Counted from the stretch's first letter, positions 6,534 to 14,611 are shown. The stretch: DNA of 14,701 nucleotides from Deltaproteobacteria bacterium (GCA_026388445.1 JAPLJU010000164.1:1-14701), one strand, 5' to 3'. Numbers and translations are program-made. The notes: generated by a model not told the origin, from the sequence alone.

Positions 6534-8147
6534 CTATTCATTGATTTCCTGGACATACTCGGCGATGTTCACACAGTGGTCGCAGATCCGCTCGATGTGG
6601 ATTAGAATCTCCACGAAGATCGGGCCCGCTTCGGCCTGGCAGATCCCCTTGTGGAAACGCTCGAGGTGCTTATTTCTCGCCTCCTTGACCAGAAAATCGA
6701 CCCGGTCTTCCCGCTCCAGGATCTTCGACACCCTTTGCGGATCATGGGCGATCAGCAGGGCGGTAACATCCTCGAGGTTCGCCGTAACGAGCTCGTAGAT
6801 CTCATCGAGCTCCGCGGAGGCCCAGTGGGTGAACTCGGCGCGGCTATGGTGCTTCTGCCGTGCGAGATTGGCGATGACCATGACGTGATTGGCGCTTCTT
6901 TCGATGTCGTCGGCCATTCCGGAGTAATCGAAGAACTTTCGGGCAAGACCCGGCGACAGATCGTTTTGGGACACCTTGCAGAGGTAGTCCGAAATTTCTC
7001 TTCTGATGTTATCGACCACGAGCTCGACGTACACGATGTCTTTTCTCGCCCCCTCCCGGAAATCCTTCAGAAGCCGGATCCCGTGCGCGAACATGCTTGA
7101 CACGATCACGAGATCTCTGTGCATCTCCCGCCTCACGCATTCGAGGGCCTTTTCCGACTCCGCCAGGCAACGTTCGTCTAGAAATTCAGGCCAGATGGGG
7201 AGTTGCTCCGCTTTACCCGGGATGATGCGCTCGATCAGGTAGGAGAACGGCTTCAGCAGAAAGATGAAAACGGCGACGATAACGACATTGAAAAGGAGGT
7301 GACCCAGGGCGATCTGTTGCGCCACGGTTGATGACAGGTATTCGACAAGCGAAACGAAAAGCGGAAAGATGCTGAGGCAGATCACCGTACCGAAAAATTT
7401 GAAGAGAAAATGCGAGAGGGCGCTTCTTTTCCCGTTGACATTCGCTACGAAGCCCGCAATCAGCGCGGTGACGGCTGTGCCGATATTTGCCCCGAAAACG
7501 ATGGGCAGCGCGTTTTCGAGTGTCATGAGATTCTGCTGTGCCAGGATCACCAGGATACTGATCGGAATGGCTGAGGAATGGATGACGGAAGCGAAGACCA
7601 GACCGGCCAGAATGCCCAGGAGGGGATTCTGGCTCTGCCTGAAGAGTGCGGCGATGGCCGGGTGATCCCTGAGAGGCGCCGCGGCATCGGAAACAATGCT
7701 CAGCCCGAAAAAGATGAGGCCGAAGTAAAAAATACCCTCACCGACGGCCTTCCATTTTTCCTTTGCTGAAAACCAGAGCATCCCGCCGATGATGATGAAG
7801 ACAGGGGAGATGTCCGTGATCTTCCAGACGACCAGCTGGACGGTGACGGTCGTGCCGATGTCGGCGCCGAGAATAATGCCGAGTGACCGGTAGAAACTCA
7901 TGAGTCCGGCACTGACCATGCCGACGACGAGTACGGATGTGGCCGTGCTGCTCTGGAAAAGCACCGTGGCGGCAACCCCGGTCAGAAGACCGAAGAAAGG
8001 CCTCTCCACGGCGAACTTGAAATAATCCCTCAGGCGGGTCCCGCTGAAATAGCGCTGAACCTCTTCACTCAGCCGGAGCATCCCGAAAAGAAAGAGAGCC
8101 ACACCGGCCAGGAAAAGAAGAAGCTCCCTGTAAAAAACGGTCTCGAT
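6534..8147 (-). CDS. Na+/phosphate cotransporter with C-terminal PhoU-like domain
   Basis: The family (NptA/YjbB-like, PF02690) moves phosphate with sodium across the inner membrane; the PhoU-like tail is thought to control flux. From the GTG at 8102 it has 522 residues. Both inverted Na/Pi repeats are visible: FQSSTATS (about 49-56) then GADIGTTVT, and IHSSAIPIS (174-182) then GANIGTAVT. The second repeat has His in place of the usual Gln of QSS. About eight membrane segments end near 290, and helices rich in charged residues (about 330-515, two PhoU-like three-helix units) follow. I place the start upstream at 8147 because family members have 10-20 residues before ALFLFGM: 15 extra in-frame codons (ETVFYRELLLFLAG) follow GGAGG at an 8-base spacing, but the first codon would be ATC. 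There is no ATG, GTG or TTG between the upstream stop and 8102. The transporter identity is firm, the exact start is not. Confidence 0.9.
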   Translation of the reverse strand: METVFYRELLLFLAGVALFLFGMLRLSEEVQRYFSGTRLRDYFKFAVERPFFGLLTGVAATVLFQSSTATSVLVVGMVSAGLMSFYRSLGIILGADIGTTVTVQLVVWKITDISPVFIIIGGMLWFSAKEKWKAVGEGIFYFGLIFFGLSIVSDAAAPLRDHPAIAALFRQSQNPLLGILAGLVFASVIHSSAIPISILVILAQQNLMTLENALPIVFGANIGTAVTALIAGFVANVNGKRSALSHFLFKFFGTVICLSIFPLFVSLVEYLSSTVAQQIALGHLLFNVVIVAVFIFLLKPFSYLIERIIPGKAEQLPIWPEFLDERCLAESEKALECVRREMHRDLVIVSSMFAHGIRLLKDFREGARKDIVYVELVVDNIRREISDYLCKVSQNDLSPGLARKFFDYSGMADDIERSANHVMVIANLARQKHHSRAEFTHWASAELDEIYELVTANLEDVTALLIAHDPQRVSKILEREDRVDFLVKEARNKHLERFHKGICQAEAGPIFVEILIHIERICDHCVNIAEYVQEINE

Positions 8148-8207
8148 ATGTTTTTCCTCCGGAACGGGAGCGGTGGCTGAGGGTGTTAGCCCCTGCCGGT
8201 CAACCTT

Positions 8208-8789
8208 CTAAATGGATGACCTTGCCCGGCTTCCGCTCACGCTTTTCTCACCGCTGAGCGATACCCGCCAGCCGTCTTTTTCCTTCACAAGCCAGAAAGA
8301 TTCGACGACCGTTTTCATGGGCACGCCCTCCCGTCTGTACTTCGCCTCGACATGACCGATCTTTCGTCTCACGAGCGAGAGGTTTTCCATGTTGCTTTCG
8401 GTAAATTCGCCCGTCAAAGACTCCCCGTCGATTTCCCTGAAGACCTTTTTGAAATCGGGGATCGTCACTTCCGTATCGCAACGGGCCCGGTCCCCCGTGA
8501 CGACGACCTGCTTGATTCGGTACGAGGCCTTTCTCGTCAGGAGCCGTGCCACAAAAGACCCCTCTTCCGATCTTACCGCCAGGTAATCCGCGAGGCTCCG
8601 AGCGGCCCTGTCACTGGATGAAAGGTATGCATAGGCGTCCTCGAACCGGCCTTGGAGGACGGCATCGAGATAGCTGCAAAGGGTGTCATCGGGTCCGGCC
8701 TCGGGCGGTGCCCCTGATGGTGCACAGCTTGCAAGAAAGATGCACAGAAGCAGTGAAAAACAAAGGATTTTACGGTTTTCTCCCCTCAT
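8208..8789 (-). CDS. Small lipoprotein of unknown function (DUF4878/NTF2-like fold possible)
   Basis: 193 residues. MRGENRK, a hydrophobic stretch and the lipobox L19-A-S-C22 show a type II signal peptide, so the mature protein should be lipid-anchored outside the inner membrane. After a Pro/Gly-rich linker, residues 36-185 resemble the small alpha+beta fold of DUF4878/NTF2-like lipoproteins: a helical start (DDTLCSYLDAVLQGRFEDAYAYLSS), then strands ending in ESFWLVKEKDGWRVSLSGE, a typical closing strand. Family assignment is from general pattern only. It has GGAAGG five bases before the ATG and lies 34 bases after the acyl-CoA synthetase stop and about 60 before the cotransporter, so it is probably co-transcribed. 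No specific function can be given. Confidence 0.75.
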   Translation of the reverse strand: MRGENRKILCFSLLLCIFLASCAPSGAPPEAGPDDTLCSYLDAVLQGRFEDAYAYLSSSDRAARSLADYLAVRSEEGSFVARLLTRKASYRIKQVVVTGDRARCDTEVTIPDFKKVFREIDGESLTGEFTESNMENLSLVRRKIGHVEAKYRREGVPMKTVVESFWLVKEKDGWRVSLSGEKSVSGSRARSSI

Positions 8790-8823
8790 TTATGCCTTCC
8801 CTTTTAAGCCGCCGTTCCTGCCC

Positions 8824-10881
8824 TCAAGTCAAAGACCCCGACTCTATCTTCGCATCCACGGCCACACAACCCTGACCCTCTGCGAAGACCATCAGGGGAT
8901 TCATGTCGATGTTGATAATCTCCGGGTGATCGTCAAGAAGCGCTGAGACCCGACAGAGGCAGCGGACGAGGGCGTCGATGTCGGATGGGGCTTGCCCGCG
9001 AAATCCCTTCAGAATCGGAACCCCCTTGATTTCATCGATCATCTCCCGGGCCTCTGTCTCCCCGATGGGAACAACCCGTATGGTCGCATCCTTGAGCACC
9101 TCCACGAAGACACCGCCGAGACCAAAAAGGATGACGGGGCCGAACTCCTGATCCCTTCTCCCCCCGATGATTACCTCCGTGCCCTGAGGGATCATCTTCT
9201 GGATCAGGAATTCATCCCCCTTCATGCTCTGAAAGGCCTCCCGGAATTGCTGCGGATCGCCGATGTTCAGGCGGATCGCCTTTGCCTCCGTCTTGTGAAG
9301 AATAGCCGGTGAGGAGACCTTGAGCGCGACGGGATATCCGATTTTGCCGGCCGCATTCAGCCCTTCATCAAGGGTTTTCACAACGGCACAGGGGGCAACG
9401 GTCACCTCATAATGCGAGAGAAGTTGAAAGACCCGGGAGGACTCCAGGAGCCTTGTGGCGGCAACCGAAACCTCCTGTCCCCGATTCGGACCCTTCTTCA
9501 CGATCTTTCGGGATGCCTTCGCCGATTGAAAACGGTGATGCCTCAGGGCTCTCGACAAGGCCTTCAGAGCAAAGCTCGAGTCGATAAAGAGGGGAAATGC
9601 ACTGTATTGCTTGACGGCATCCCAGACGTCGGTCTTGTCGGCATTGGAGACGATCACAACGGGTTTCCCATACCGCAGGGAGAGATCGCCTGCCGAGCGA
9701 AAGAGTTTCTTTGTGGGCTCGATCTCGTTCGGTGTAATATAGGAATGGCAGAGGACAACGGCATCGACCTCCTTTTCCTTCAGGGCCTCTTCCACGATCA
9801 CGTTATAGAAATCAATATCGAAGATGTCCCCCATGTCGAGGGGATTGGTCATCCGGATGACGCCGGCACGGAGTTTTTTCCTGGCCATATCGAAAAAGCC
9901 GCTGGAGAACCGGGCCAGTTCAAGACCGTAACGGTGAGCGGCATCAGTGGACACAACGGCCGCGCCGCCTGAACGGGAGAGAATAGCAAGACGGGGGCCC
10001 TTCATCGGAGGGAGAGAAAAGGCCTTGAAACAGTCCATCATCTCGTGCATGTTCCTGACGCGGTGAAGCCCTGCCTGGTTCAGCGCCGCCTCCACGACCT
10101 CATCATCACCGGCGAGCGCCGCCGTGTGAAACTTTGCGGCATGATGGCTGATGGGGTTGGTATTTGCCTTGAGGACAACGATGGGCTTGTCCGTTCCGGC
10201 CGCCAGATCCATGAGCCGCCTCCCATCGGAAACATTTTCCAGGTACAGCCCGATGATCCTCGTCCCCGGGTCAAATATCAGGTATTCCAGGTAATCGTTC
10301 TCGTTGAGATCGAGCTTGTTCCCCATGCTGATGAGCTTGTTGAAACCGATGTTCTCGAGGGTGAGAAGCCGCAGGGCCTCGACAACGATGCCGCCGCTCT
10401 GCGCGGCGATAGACAGGGACCCTTTCTTCATGTCATCCGGCTGCAGGGGGACAAAGGGCAGGGCGAGCCCGTTATCAAGGTTGAGGATGCTGATGCAGTT
10501 CGGGCCGACAAAACGGATACCCCAGCGGCGGGCGACATCCAGAACCTCCCTTTCGAGGTTTCGATTGTCATCGGAGAATTCACTGAACCCCCCCGACTGG
10601 ATCACACCGTACCGCACACCCTTCCGTCCGCAGGCATCCAGGGCCTCGGGAACATAACGGGCCGGGATCAGGAAAACGGCAACCTCGGGCGAACCTTCAA
10701 TGTCCTCAATCCGGCGGTAGATCTTCCGGCCGTTCAGTTCACCCCCTTCCCGGCCGACGGCATAGATCGGGCCGCGGAAGCCAAACCGCTCCAGGTTGAA
10801 AACGATGTTTCTTCCCAGGTTCGCCGCTGCGGGGGATACACCCACCACCATGACGCTCCCCGGGTAAAACAGCTCCTTCAT
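8824..10881 (-). CDS. ADP-forming acyl-CoA (acetyl-CoA) synthetase, alpha-beta fusion
   Basis: 685 residues from the ATG at 10881, which has a strong AGGAGGGGAG upstream; an open extension to 10935 lacks this. Order: CoA-binding Rossmann domain (about 1-130: PGSVMVVGVSPAAANLGRN), succinyl-CoA-ligase-like domains (about 140-430) and an ATP-grasp domain (about 460-685: GYPVALKVSSPAILHKTEAKA, then GPVILFGLGG). The two phosphotransfer histidines known for this family are both present: H252 (FHTAALAG, alpha part) and H529 (ILHKTE, beta part). The enzyme interconverts acyl-CoA, ADP and phosphate with acid, CoA and ATP, which in anaerobes usually yields ATP by substrate-level phosphorylation. There is no C-terminal GNAT domain as in Pat/YfiQ acetyltransferases. 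The acyl substrate cannot be told. It lies 61 bases after the glycosyltransferase, probably in the same transcript but of unrelated function. Confidence 0.93.
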   Translation of the reverse strand: MKELFYPGSVMVVGVSPAAANLGRNIVFNLERFGFRGPIYAVGREGGELNGRKIYRRIEDIEGSPEVAVFLIPARYVPEALDACGRKGVRYGVIQSGGFSEFSDDNRNLEREVLDVARRWGIRFVGPNCISILNLDNGLALPFVPLQPDDMKKGSLSIAAQSGGIVVEALRLLTLENIGFNKLISMGNKLDLNENDYLEYLIFDPGTRIIGLYLENVSDGRRLMDLAAGTDKPIVVLKANTNPISHHAAKFHTAALAGDDEVVEAALNQAGLHRVRNMHEMMDCFKAFSLPPMKGPRLAILSRSGGAAVVSTDAAHRYGLELARFSSGFFDMARKKLRAGVIRMTNPLDMGDIFDIDFYNVIVEEALKEKEVDAVVLCHSYITPNEIEPTKKLFRSAGDLSLRYGKPVVIVSNADKTDVWDAVKQYSAFPLFIDSSFALKALSRALRHHRFQSAKASRKIVKKGPNRGQEVSVAATRLLESSRVFQLLSHYEVTVAPCAVVKTLDEGLNAAGKIGYPVALKVSSPAILHKTEAKAIRLNIGDPQQFREAFQSMKGDEFLIQKMIPQGTEVIIGGRRDQEFGPVILFGLGGVFVEVLKDATIRVVPIGETEAREMIDEIKGVPILKGFRGQAPSDIDALVRCLCRVSALLDDHPEIINIDMNPLMVFAEGQGCVAVDAKIESGSLT

Positions 10882-10942
10882 CTGCTCCCCTCCTCGGAAC
10901 TCGCTCCGCAATGGACGGGGCGGGTCATTTGACATACCACCT

Positions 10943-12001
10943 TTACGAAAGGCCCACGGCCTTTCTATAGGTCTCGATTAATCGATCCGCTTCCGTCCTG
11001 GGGTCAGGCCACTTACCTGCCATCGCCAAGCCCGCCTTCACCAGTCTTTCTCTGAGCTGCCCATCATCGATGAGTCTCAGGGCCTGCCTCACGAAATCAC
11101 CGGTATTACCCGGTTCGAAGAGGCAGCCGCAGGGCCCGCCGTTATCTCCAAGGATCATCCAGCGGTTCCCCGGGATGTCGGATGCGAGAACCGGCCTCCC
11201 GGAGGCGATGGCCTCGAGGAGGACGTTCGAGAGGCCTTCGGCGCGGGAAGCATTCAAAACGACATCGGCCCCGCCGTACGCGGAGCGCATGGCTTCCGGC
11301 GGGATCTCCTGTATCCAGCACGCAAAAGCCCTGAGCCTCTTGATCTCCTCCTCGAAACGGCGGGCGTAGTCAACATCGAGAACCGGTCCCGCGAACACCG
11401 CGCGGGTCTTCGGTCTCACGCTGTGGAGGGCCTCGAGCGCCCTGAGACACTCGAGGTTCCCTTTCACTGAGCGTATCCCCGCGGGCATGAAGAAAACGAA
11501 ATCTTCACGTGACCAGCCGCAGGCAGATCTCAGGTCAAAGACGCTCTCTCCGAACCACATGACGGATTTCGGGACGTGAACCACTTTCCCGCCAAGCCCC
11601 GGCAGAAGCCTTTCCATCCTTTCCCGAATCCCTCGACCCTGCGCGATAATGGCACGGGAATAGTGACAGATCCCGAAAACGATCTCCCTTTTCTCCTGAT
11701 CCTCCAGATCGCCATTGATATCCGTCCCGGCCGGCGAAACGACGACTGGAATACTCCCGTATCTCCCGCTCACCTCCGGATCGAGAAGGAGTCTGCCGGA
11801 ATGGAGGGCGTGATGGCTGTGAAGGAGGTCCGGCCTGAAACGATCTATTTCCTCGCGTAATGAGGACGCGCTGATCTGTCCAACCGGCAGGACCTTCACA
11901 TAAAGCCCTTTCGAGACAAGCAAGCGGCGCCATCGCTCCGCAGTGATCGCGTTGCCCGTCACGCTGGGAAGGGCTGTTGGTGTCAGAATAAGAACTCGCA
12001 T
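10943..12001 (-). CDS. GT4 glycosyltransferase, SenB-like N-terminus
   Basis: 352 residues, a full-length GT-B enzyme. The N-terminal domain begins RVLILTPTALPSVTGNAITA (G16-N17 and the following TAERWRRLL helix), with a sugar-acceptor-side AGTDINGDL at 91-99. The C-terminal domain carries the GT4 signature E255-GLSNVLLE-A (E255 and E263, the E-x7-E motif that binds the nucleotide-sugar). The 'GN-x-x-TAERW-x-x-LL' start followed by a GTD-x-x-x-D segment resembles the SenB/TIGR04348-type glycosyltransferases (SenB makes a selenosugar from UDP-GlcNAc). That comparison is from memory and needs checking; no SenA or SenC partner is visible. It starts 14 bases after the broken deacetylase, with a weak ribosome site, and shares that operon. 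Donor and acceptor are unknown. Confidence 0.85.
   Translation of the reverse strand: MRVLILTPTALPSVTGNAITAERWRRLLVSKGLYVKVLPVGQISASSLREEIDRFRPDLLHSHHALHSGRLLLDPEVSGRYGSIPVVVSPAGTDINGDLEDQEKREIVFGICHYSRAIIAQGRGIRERMERLLPGLGGKVVHVPKSVMWFGESVFDLRSACGWSREDFVFFMPAGIRSVKGNLECLRALEALHSVRPKTRAVFAGPVLDVDYARRFEEEIKRLRAFACWIQEIPPEAMRSAYGGADVVLNASRAEGLSNVLLEAIASGRPVLASDIPGNRWMILGDNGGPCGCLFEPGNTGDFVRQALRLIDDGQLRERLVKAGLAMAGKWPDPRTEADRLIETYRKAVGLS
10947..10965 (-). other. Perfect 8-bp hairpin across the glycosyltransferase stop
   Basis: GAAAGGCC-N3-GGCCTTTC lies in the last codons of the glycosyltransferase gene, immediately before its stop. No T-run follows, so it is not a standard terminator. It could stabilise or process the mRNA between this gene and the acyl-CoA synthetase gene. 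Confidence 0.4.
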
Positions 12002-12015
12002 AATCCCGTCTCTAC

Positions 12016-12791
12016 TCAGACCTCCAGAAAGGACACTAGGCTCACGCCGCAGCGGGCCAGCGCAGACCTGAAACGTTCGTCCATCAAGGCTCTCAATTCA
12101 CTTAATCTCTCCGCTGTCGAAAAATAAGAAAAGGGACCTTCGTCGCCTGATGCCGCTCTGCCGGGATGGACCATCAGCTCTGTCAATCCGCCGGGGAGGT
12201 TTTCCAGGACTTCCCCCAGGAACTCAACCGACAGCCTCCCCTTCAGATAAAGACCCCTGAAGGCGTCCGTTTTCTTAACACGAGCTTTGTCTAAATGCAC
12301 GCGGGCTTGCGCAGCGAGCCCGCTGAACATTTCCGCCTCCGCGAAAAGGACGCCGTTGTCATTCTTCAGGCGCCCGGCCGAGGGAGGCGCCGGTTCATCG
12401 GGCAGTCTCATCCACCGGATCCCGTGGCGCTCCGCGAGCCGCACGGCCACTGAAATAACGGCCGGGAAGACATGAACATGCTGGTGACCGTCCATGTGAT
12501 GAAGTTCGACAACTGAATCGCGAAGTTACCCGCCAAATTTCCGTCCGACCCGACGAGGAGCCGATGACCTTCTGACACGGGGGTTCCCTGGGACAGATTC
12601 AGATGGAAACCGAAGGAGACTTTTCTATTTTTCAACGCCCTCATCCGCGCAAGCGCATCCTCCAGGGCCGGCCCGTTCGCAAGCAGGCTTGCGCTCGTCA
12701 CCACCCCCGCGTCGATCGCCTCGAAGATGCCTTCGTTTCGAGCCTCGTCGGCACCGAGATCGTCAGCGTTGATGACAAGACTCCTCTTCAT
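12016..12791 (-). pseudogene. ChbG/YdjC (HpnK-type) carbohydrate deacetylase, frameshifted
   Basis: Two frames together make one enzyme. The first (from the ATG at 12791) holds MKRSLVINADDLG with metal ligand D11, GVVTSASLLANG and H63 in FHLNLS, then loses sense after about residue 85 (DGNLAG). The second, open from about 12525, reads LRDSVVELHHMDGHQHVHVF and continues through RWMRLPDEP and LMVHPG to a stop at 12016. All metal ligands expected of the family (D, H, H-x-H) survive across the two halves. Besides the frame change, roughly 30-45 residues that family members carry between the two halves appear to be missing, so this is a deletion of about 100 bases rather than a one-base slip. The start overlaps the preceding gene as ATGA. 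Intact members remove N-acetyl groups from GlcNAc-type sugars. The gene may be dead, or the assembly may be wrong here. Confidence 0.8.
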
Positions 12792-14440
12792 GACCGGACT
12801 CCCGAGGCCCGGATAACCTGGTTGCGGAAAACAAATCTCCCATCGCCCGCGTCGGAAAACTCGGATCGTTTTTCCGATCGAAGTTTGAGCAGGTAATCAA
12901 AGAGCCCTTTTTCGACGGCCTCGTACTCTGCGGCTTCAAAAATCCGTTCCGTCTCCCTGACCAGAGAAACATCCCGGAACTTTTCCCGGAGGGCCTGCCA
13001 CAAAAGCGGCGGGTTGGCGAGCGTTATGGCAAGCATCCACAGTCTCCCCCGCGCCGGCTCCAGGAACCCCGGTGCACCTTCCAGGATGTCTAAAAGATGC
13101 TTCGTCCCGTCGGCGCCCCCGTAACGCGGCCCGAAAGGGGTTGGACCGGGAGTCTGCGGCGGTGTCGCGATGATCACATCGAAAGGCTCGCCACCTTCGA
13201 GGGCTTCGTACCAGGACCCCGGGCGTACCTCAACAAGGTCCCCGGCACCGTTCGCCTGCGCATTACGAAAGGTCGCGGAAAGTGCTTCTGGATTGACATC
13301 CGTGGCGACGACGCGCCTCGCGCCTAGTTTTGCCGCCGCGATTGACAGAATTCCCGAACCGCAGCCCAGTTCCAGAACGGTTTCCCCTTTTCTGACATCG
13401 AGAAGCCCTGCTAGGAAAATGGTCGATGCCGGCGGTTGATGAACGCCCGGAGGGACTTCTAAATATACGGCACCGGTGGGGAGATCAACGCGGATCCCTT
13501 GATCTTTGACCGCACGCGCCACTCCATAACGCCGAAGCGCCGACGAGAGGATCCTCTCAACCAGGGCGGTGTAACTTAGGCCTGACCAGCGCGCCGAAAG
13601 GGAAAGTGCTTCAAGGGGCTCCAGACTTGGTGTTGCGTTGGCCTCCAGAAAGAAGAAAGATCCGCCCGGAGAAAGCCGGAGGTCGAAACGGGCATAGTCT
13701 CTGAGCCCGAGGGCCTGAAAAGCCCGGCATGCAAGATCACGAAGCTCGGAGAGTTCCCTCTCCGTGAGCTCCGCCTGCACGGCGTCCTCCCTTTCCGGCC
13801 CGGGTTCCGTCATCTTGTAGGCCTGCGTGAATATCCCCCGCCCCCCGATGAGCCACTCCAGCGGCGGAAGGACTTCGGGCCCGTCGGGCCCCTCGAGAAC
13901 TGACACGGCAATCTCACGCCCCGGGATGAATGTCTCCACGATGATGGGCTGCCTGAACCTCTCAAAAATGCCCGCCAGTTTTGAACGGGCTTCTTCCTGC
14001 GTCTGCGCCAGGTGAAGGCCTCGGCTCATGTGCTCGTAAGCGGGTTTGAGCACATAGGGGGGCACGAGCCATTTCGGCAGTTCCTCACCCTTTGCGCTCA
14101 TGACAATCCCGGGAGGCGTGGGGATGCCGGTCTCGGCAAACCTCCCCTTCGTCGCCGCTTTGTTGTCGGCAAGCGCCAGGGCCGACGATCCCGAGCCTAC
14201 AATTCTCGCCCCCTGCGCTTCGAGAAGCAGGCGGATCAGGGGACGATAGAGCCCCCTGCCCCTGAAGGTGTCCGTGTGATCGATGACGAGATCTGTCTGC
14301 GAGGCCAGTTCGAAGGCCCTCAGTTCAATCTCTTCGGAGTCAGCGAAAACAGCGTCATGGCCGAGAGCCCGGAGACCTTCGGCAATGGCCTCGGCGCACC
14401 GGCAGGGAGAGCCGACAGTATGGACGAGCCCGATCCGCAT
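12788..14440 (-). CDS. ATP-grasp ligase fused to SAM-dependent methyltransferase
   Basis: 550 residues from the ATG at 14440 (an in-frame TTG at 14452 is possible; neither has a clear ribosome site). Residues 1-303 follow the D-Ala-D-Ala ligase-type ATP-grasp plan: MRIGLVHTVG, GSGSSALALADNKAATKGRF (substrate loop), YVLKPA with K132, ETFIPGREIAVSVL, RFDLRL with D253, and LEANATPSLEP with E266/N268 as metal ligands. Such enzymes join a carboxylate, often an amino acid, to an amine through an acyl-phosphate. Residues about 315-545 form a Rossmann methyltransferase of the PrmA/PrmC/RsmC type: ELGCGSG at 357-363, acidic D381 ending strand 2 (VVATDVN), and TPPQ at 426-429 where N-methylating members have NPPY. 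The product is unknown. ATGA overlap with the deacetylase and proximity to the glycosyltransferase suggest an aminosugar conjugate. Fusion is certain, since one frame covers both; substrate is inference. Confidence 0.88.
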   Translation of the reverse strand: MRIGLVHTVGSPCRCAEAIAEGLRALGHDAVFADSEEIELRAFELASQTDLVIDHTDTFRGRGLYRPLIRLLLEAQGARIVGSGSSALALADNKAATKGRFAETGIPTPPGIVMSAKGEELPKWLVPPYVLKPAYEHMSRGLHLAQTQEEARSKLAGIFERFRQPIIVETFIPGREIAVSVLEGPDGPEVLPPLEWLIGGRGIFTQAYKMTEPGPEREDAVQAELTERELSELRDLACRAFQALGLRDYARFDLRLSPGGSFFFLEANATPSLEPLEALSLSARWSGLSYTALVERILSSALRRYGVARAVKDQGIRVDLPTGAVYLEVPPGVHQPPASTIFLAGLLDVRKGETVLELGCGSGILSIAAAKLGARRVVATDVNPEALSATFRNAQANGAGDLVEVRPGSWYEALEGGEPFDVIIATPPQTPGPTPFGPRYGGADGTKHLLDILEGAPGFLEPARGRLWMLAITLANPPLLWQALREKFRDVSLVRETERIFEAAEYEAVEKGLFDYLLKLRSEKRSEFSDAGDGRFVFRNQVIRASGVRS

Positions 14441-14581
14441 CAGATAAAGCAAATGCCGGGCGGGAGGCCGTTTACTAATGGGATCAAATATCGCTTTCCC
14501 TGACCCGGCTTGTTAGGATGTCTTTGATAAGGTTTCACCCAGTGATTCTTAAGAACCAATAAACCCGTAAAAAATATGGCG
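14441..14581 (-). other. Long leader of the ATP-grasp operon
   Basis: About 135 bases separate the predicted transcription start (near 14575) from the ATG at 14440. The leader contains a perfect TTCTTAAGAA palindrome (14546-14555, about +20 to +29), which could be an operator. I recognise no riboswitch and no leader peptide, and there is no obvious Shine-Dalgarno before the ATG. Confidence 0.35.
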
Positions 14582-14611
14582 ATTATTACCTCCGGCGGCA
14601 TGCTTTGTCAA
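14582..14611 (-). promoter_or_regulatory. Sigma-70-type promoter of the ATP-grasp/glycosyltransferase operon
   Basis: Minus strand: perfect TTGACA (14611-14606), an 18-base spacer, and AATAAT (14587-14582, five of six matches to TATAAT). Start of transcription near 14575. It is the only good promoter I see ahead of the six-gene run that extends to 6534. Confidence 0.65.

Noticed and set aside
8824..10881. Pat/YfiQ-type protein acetyltransferase
   Set aside because: Those have an extra GNAT domain of about 150-200 residues at the C-terminus; this protein ends right after the ATP-grasp domain.
10045..10932. Plus-strand frame of 295 codons opposite the acyl-CoA synthetase
   Set aside because: The minus strand carries the complete conserved enzyme with both catalytic histidines; the plus-strand product has no motif.
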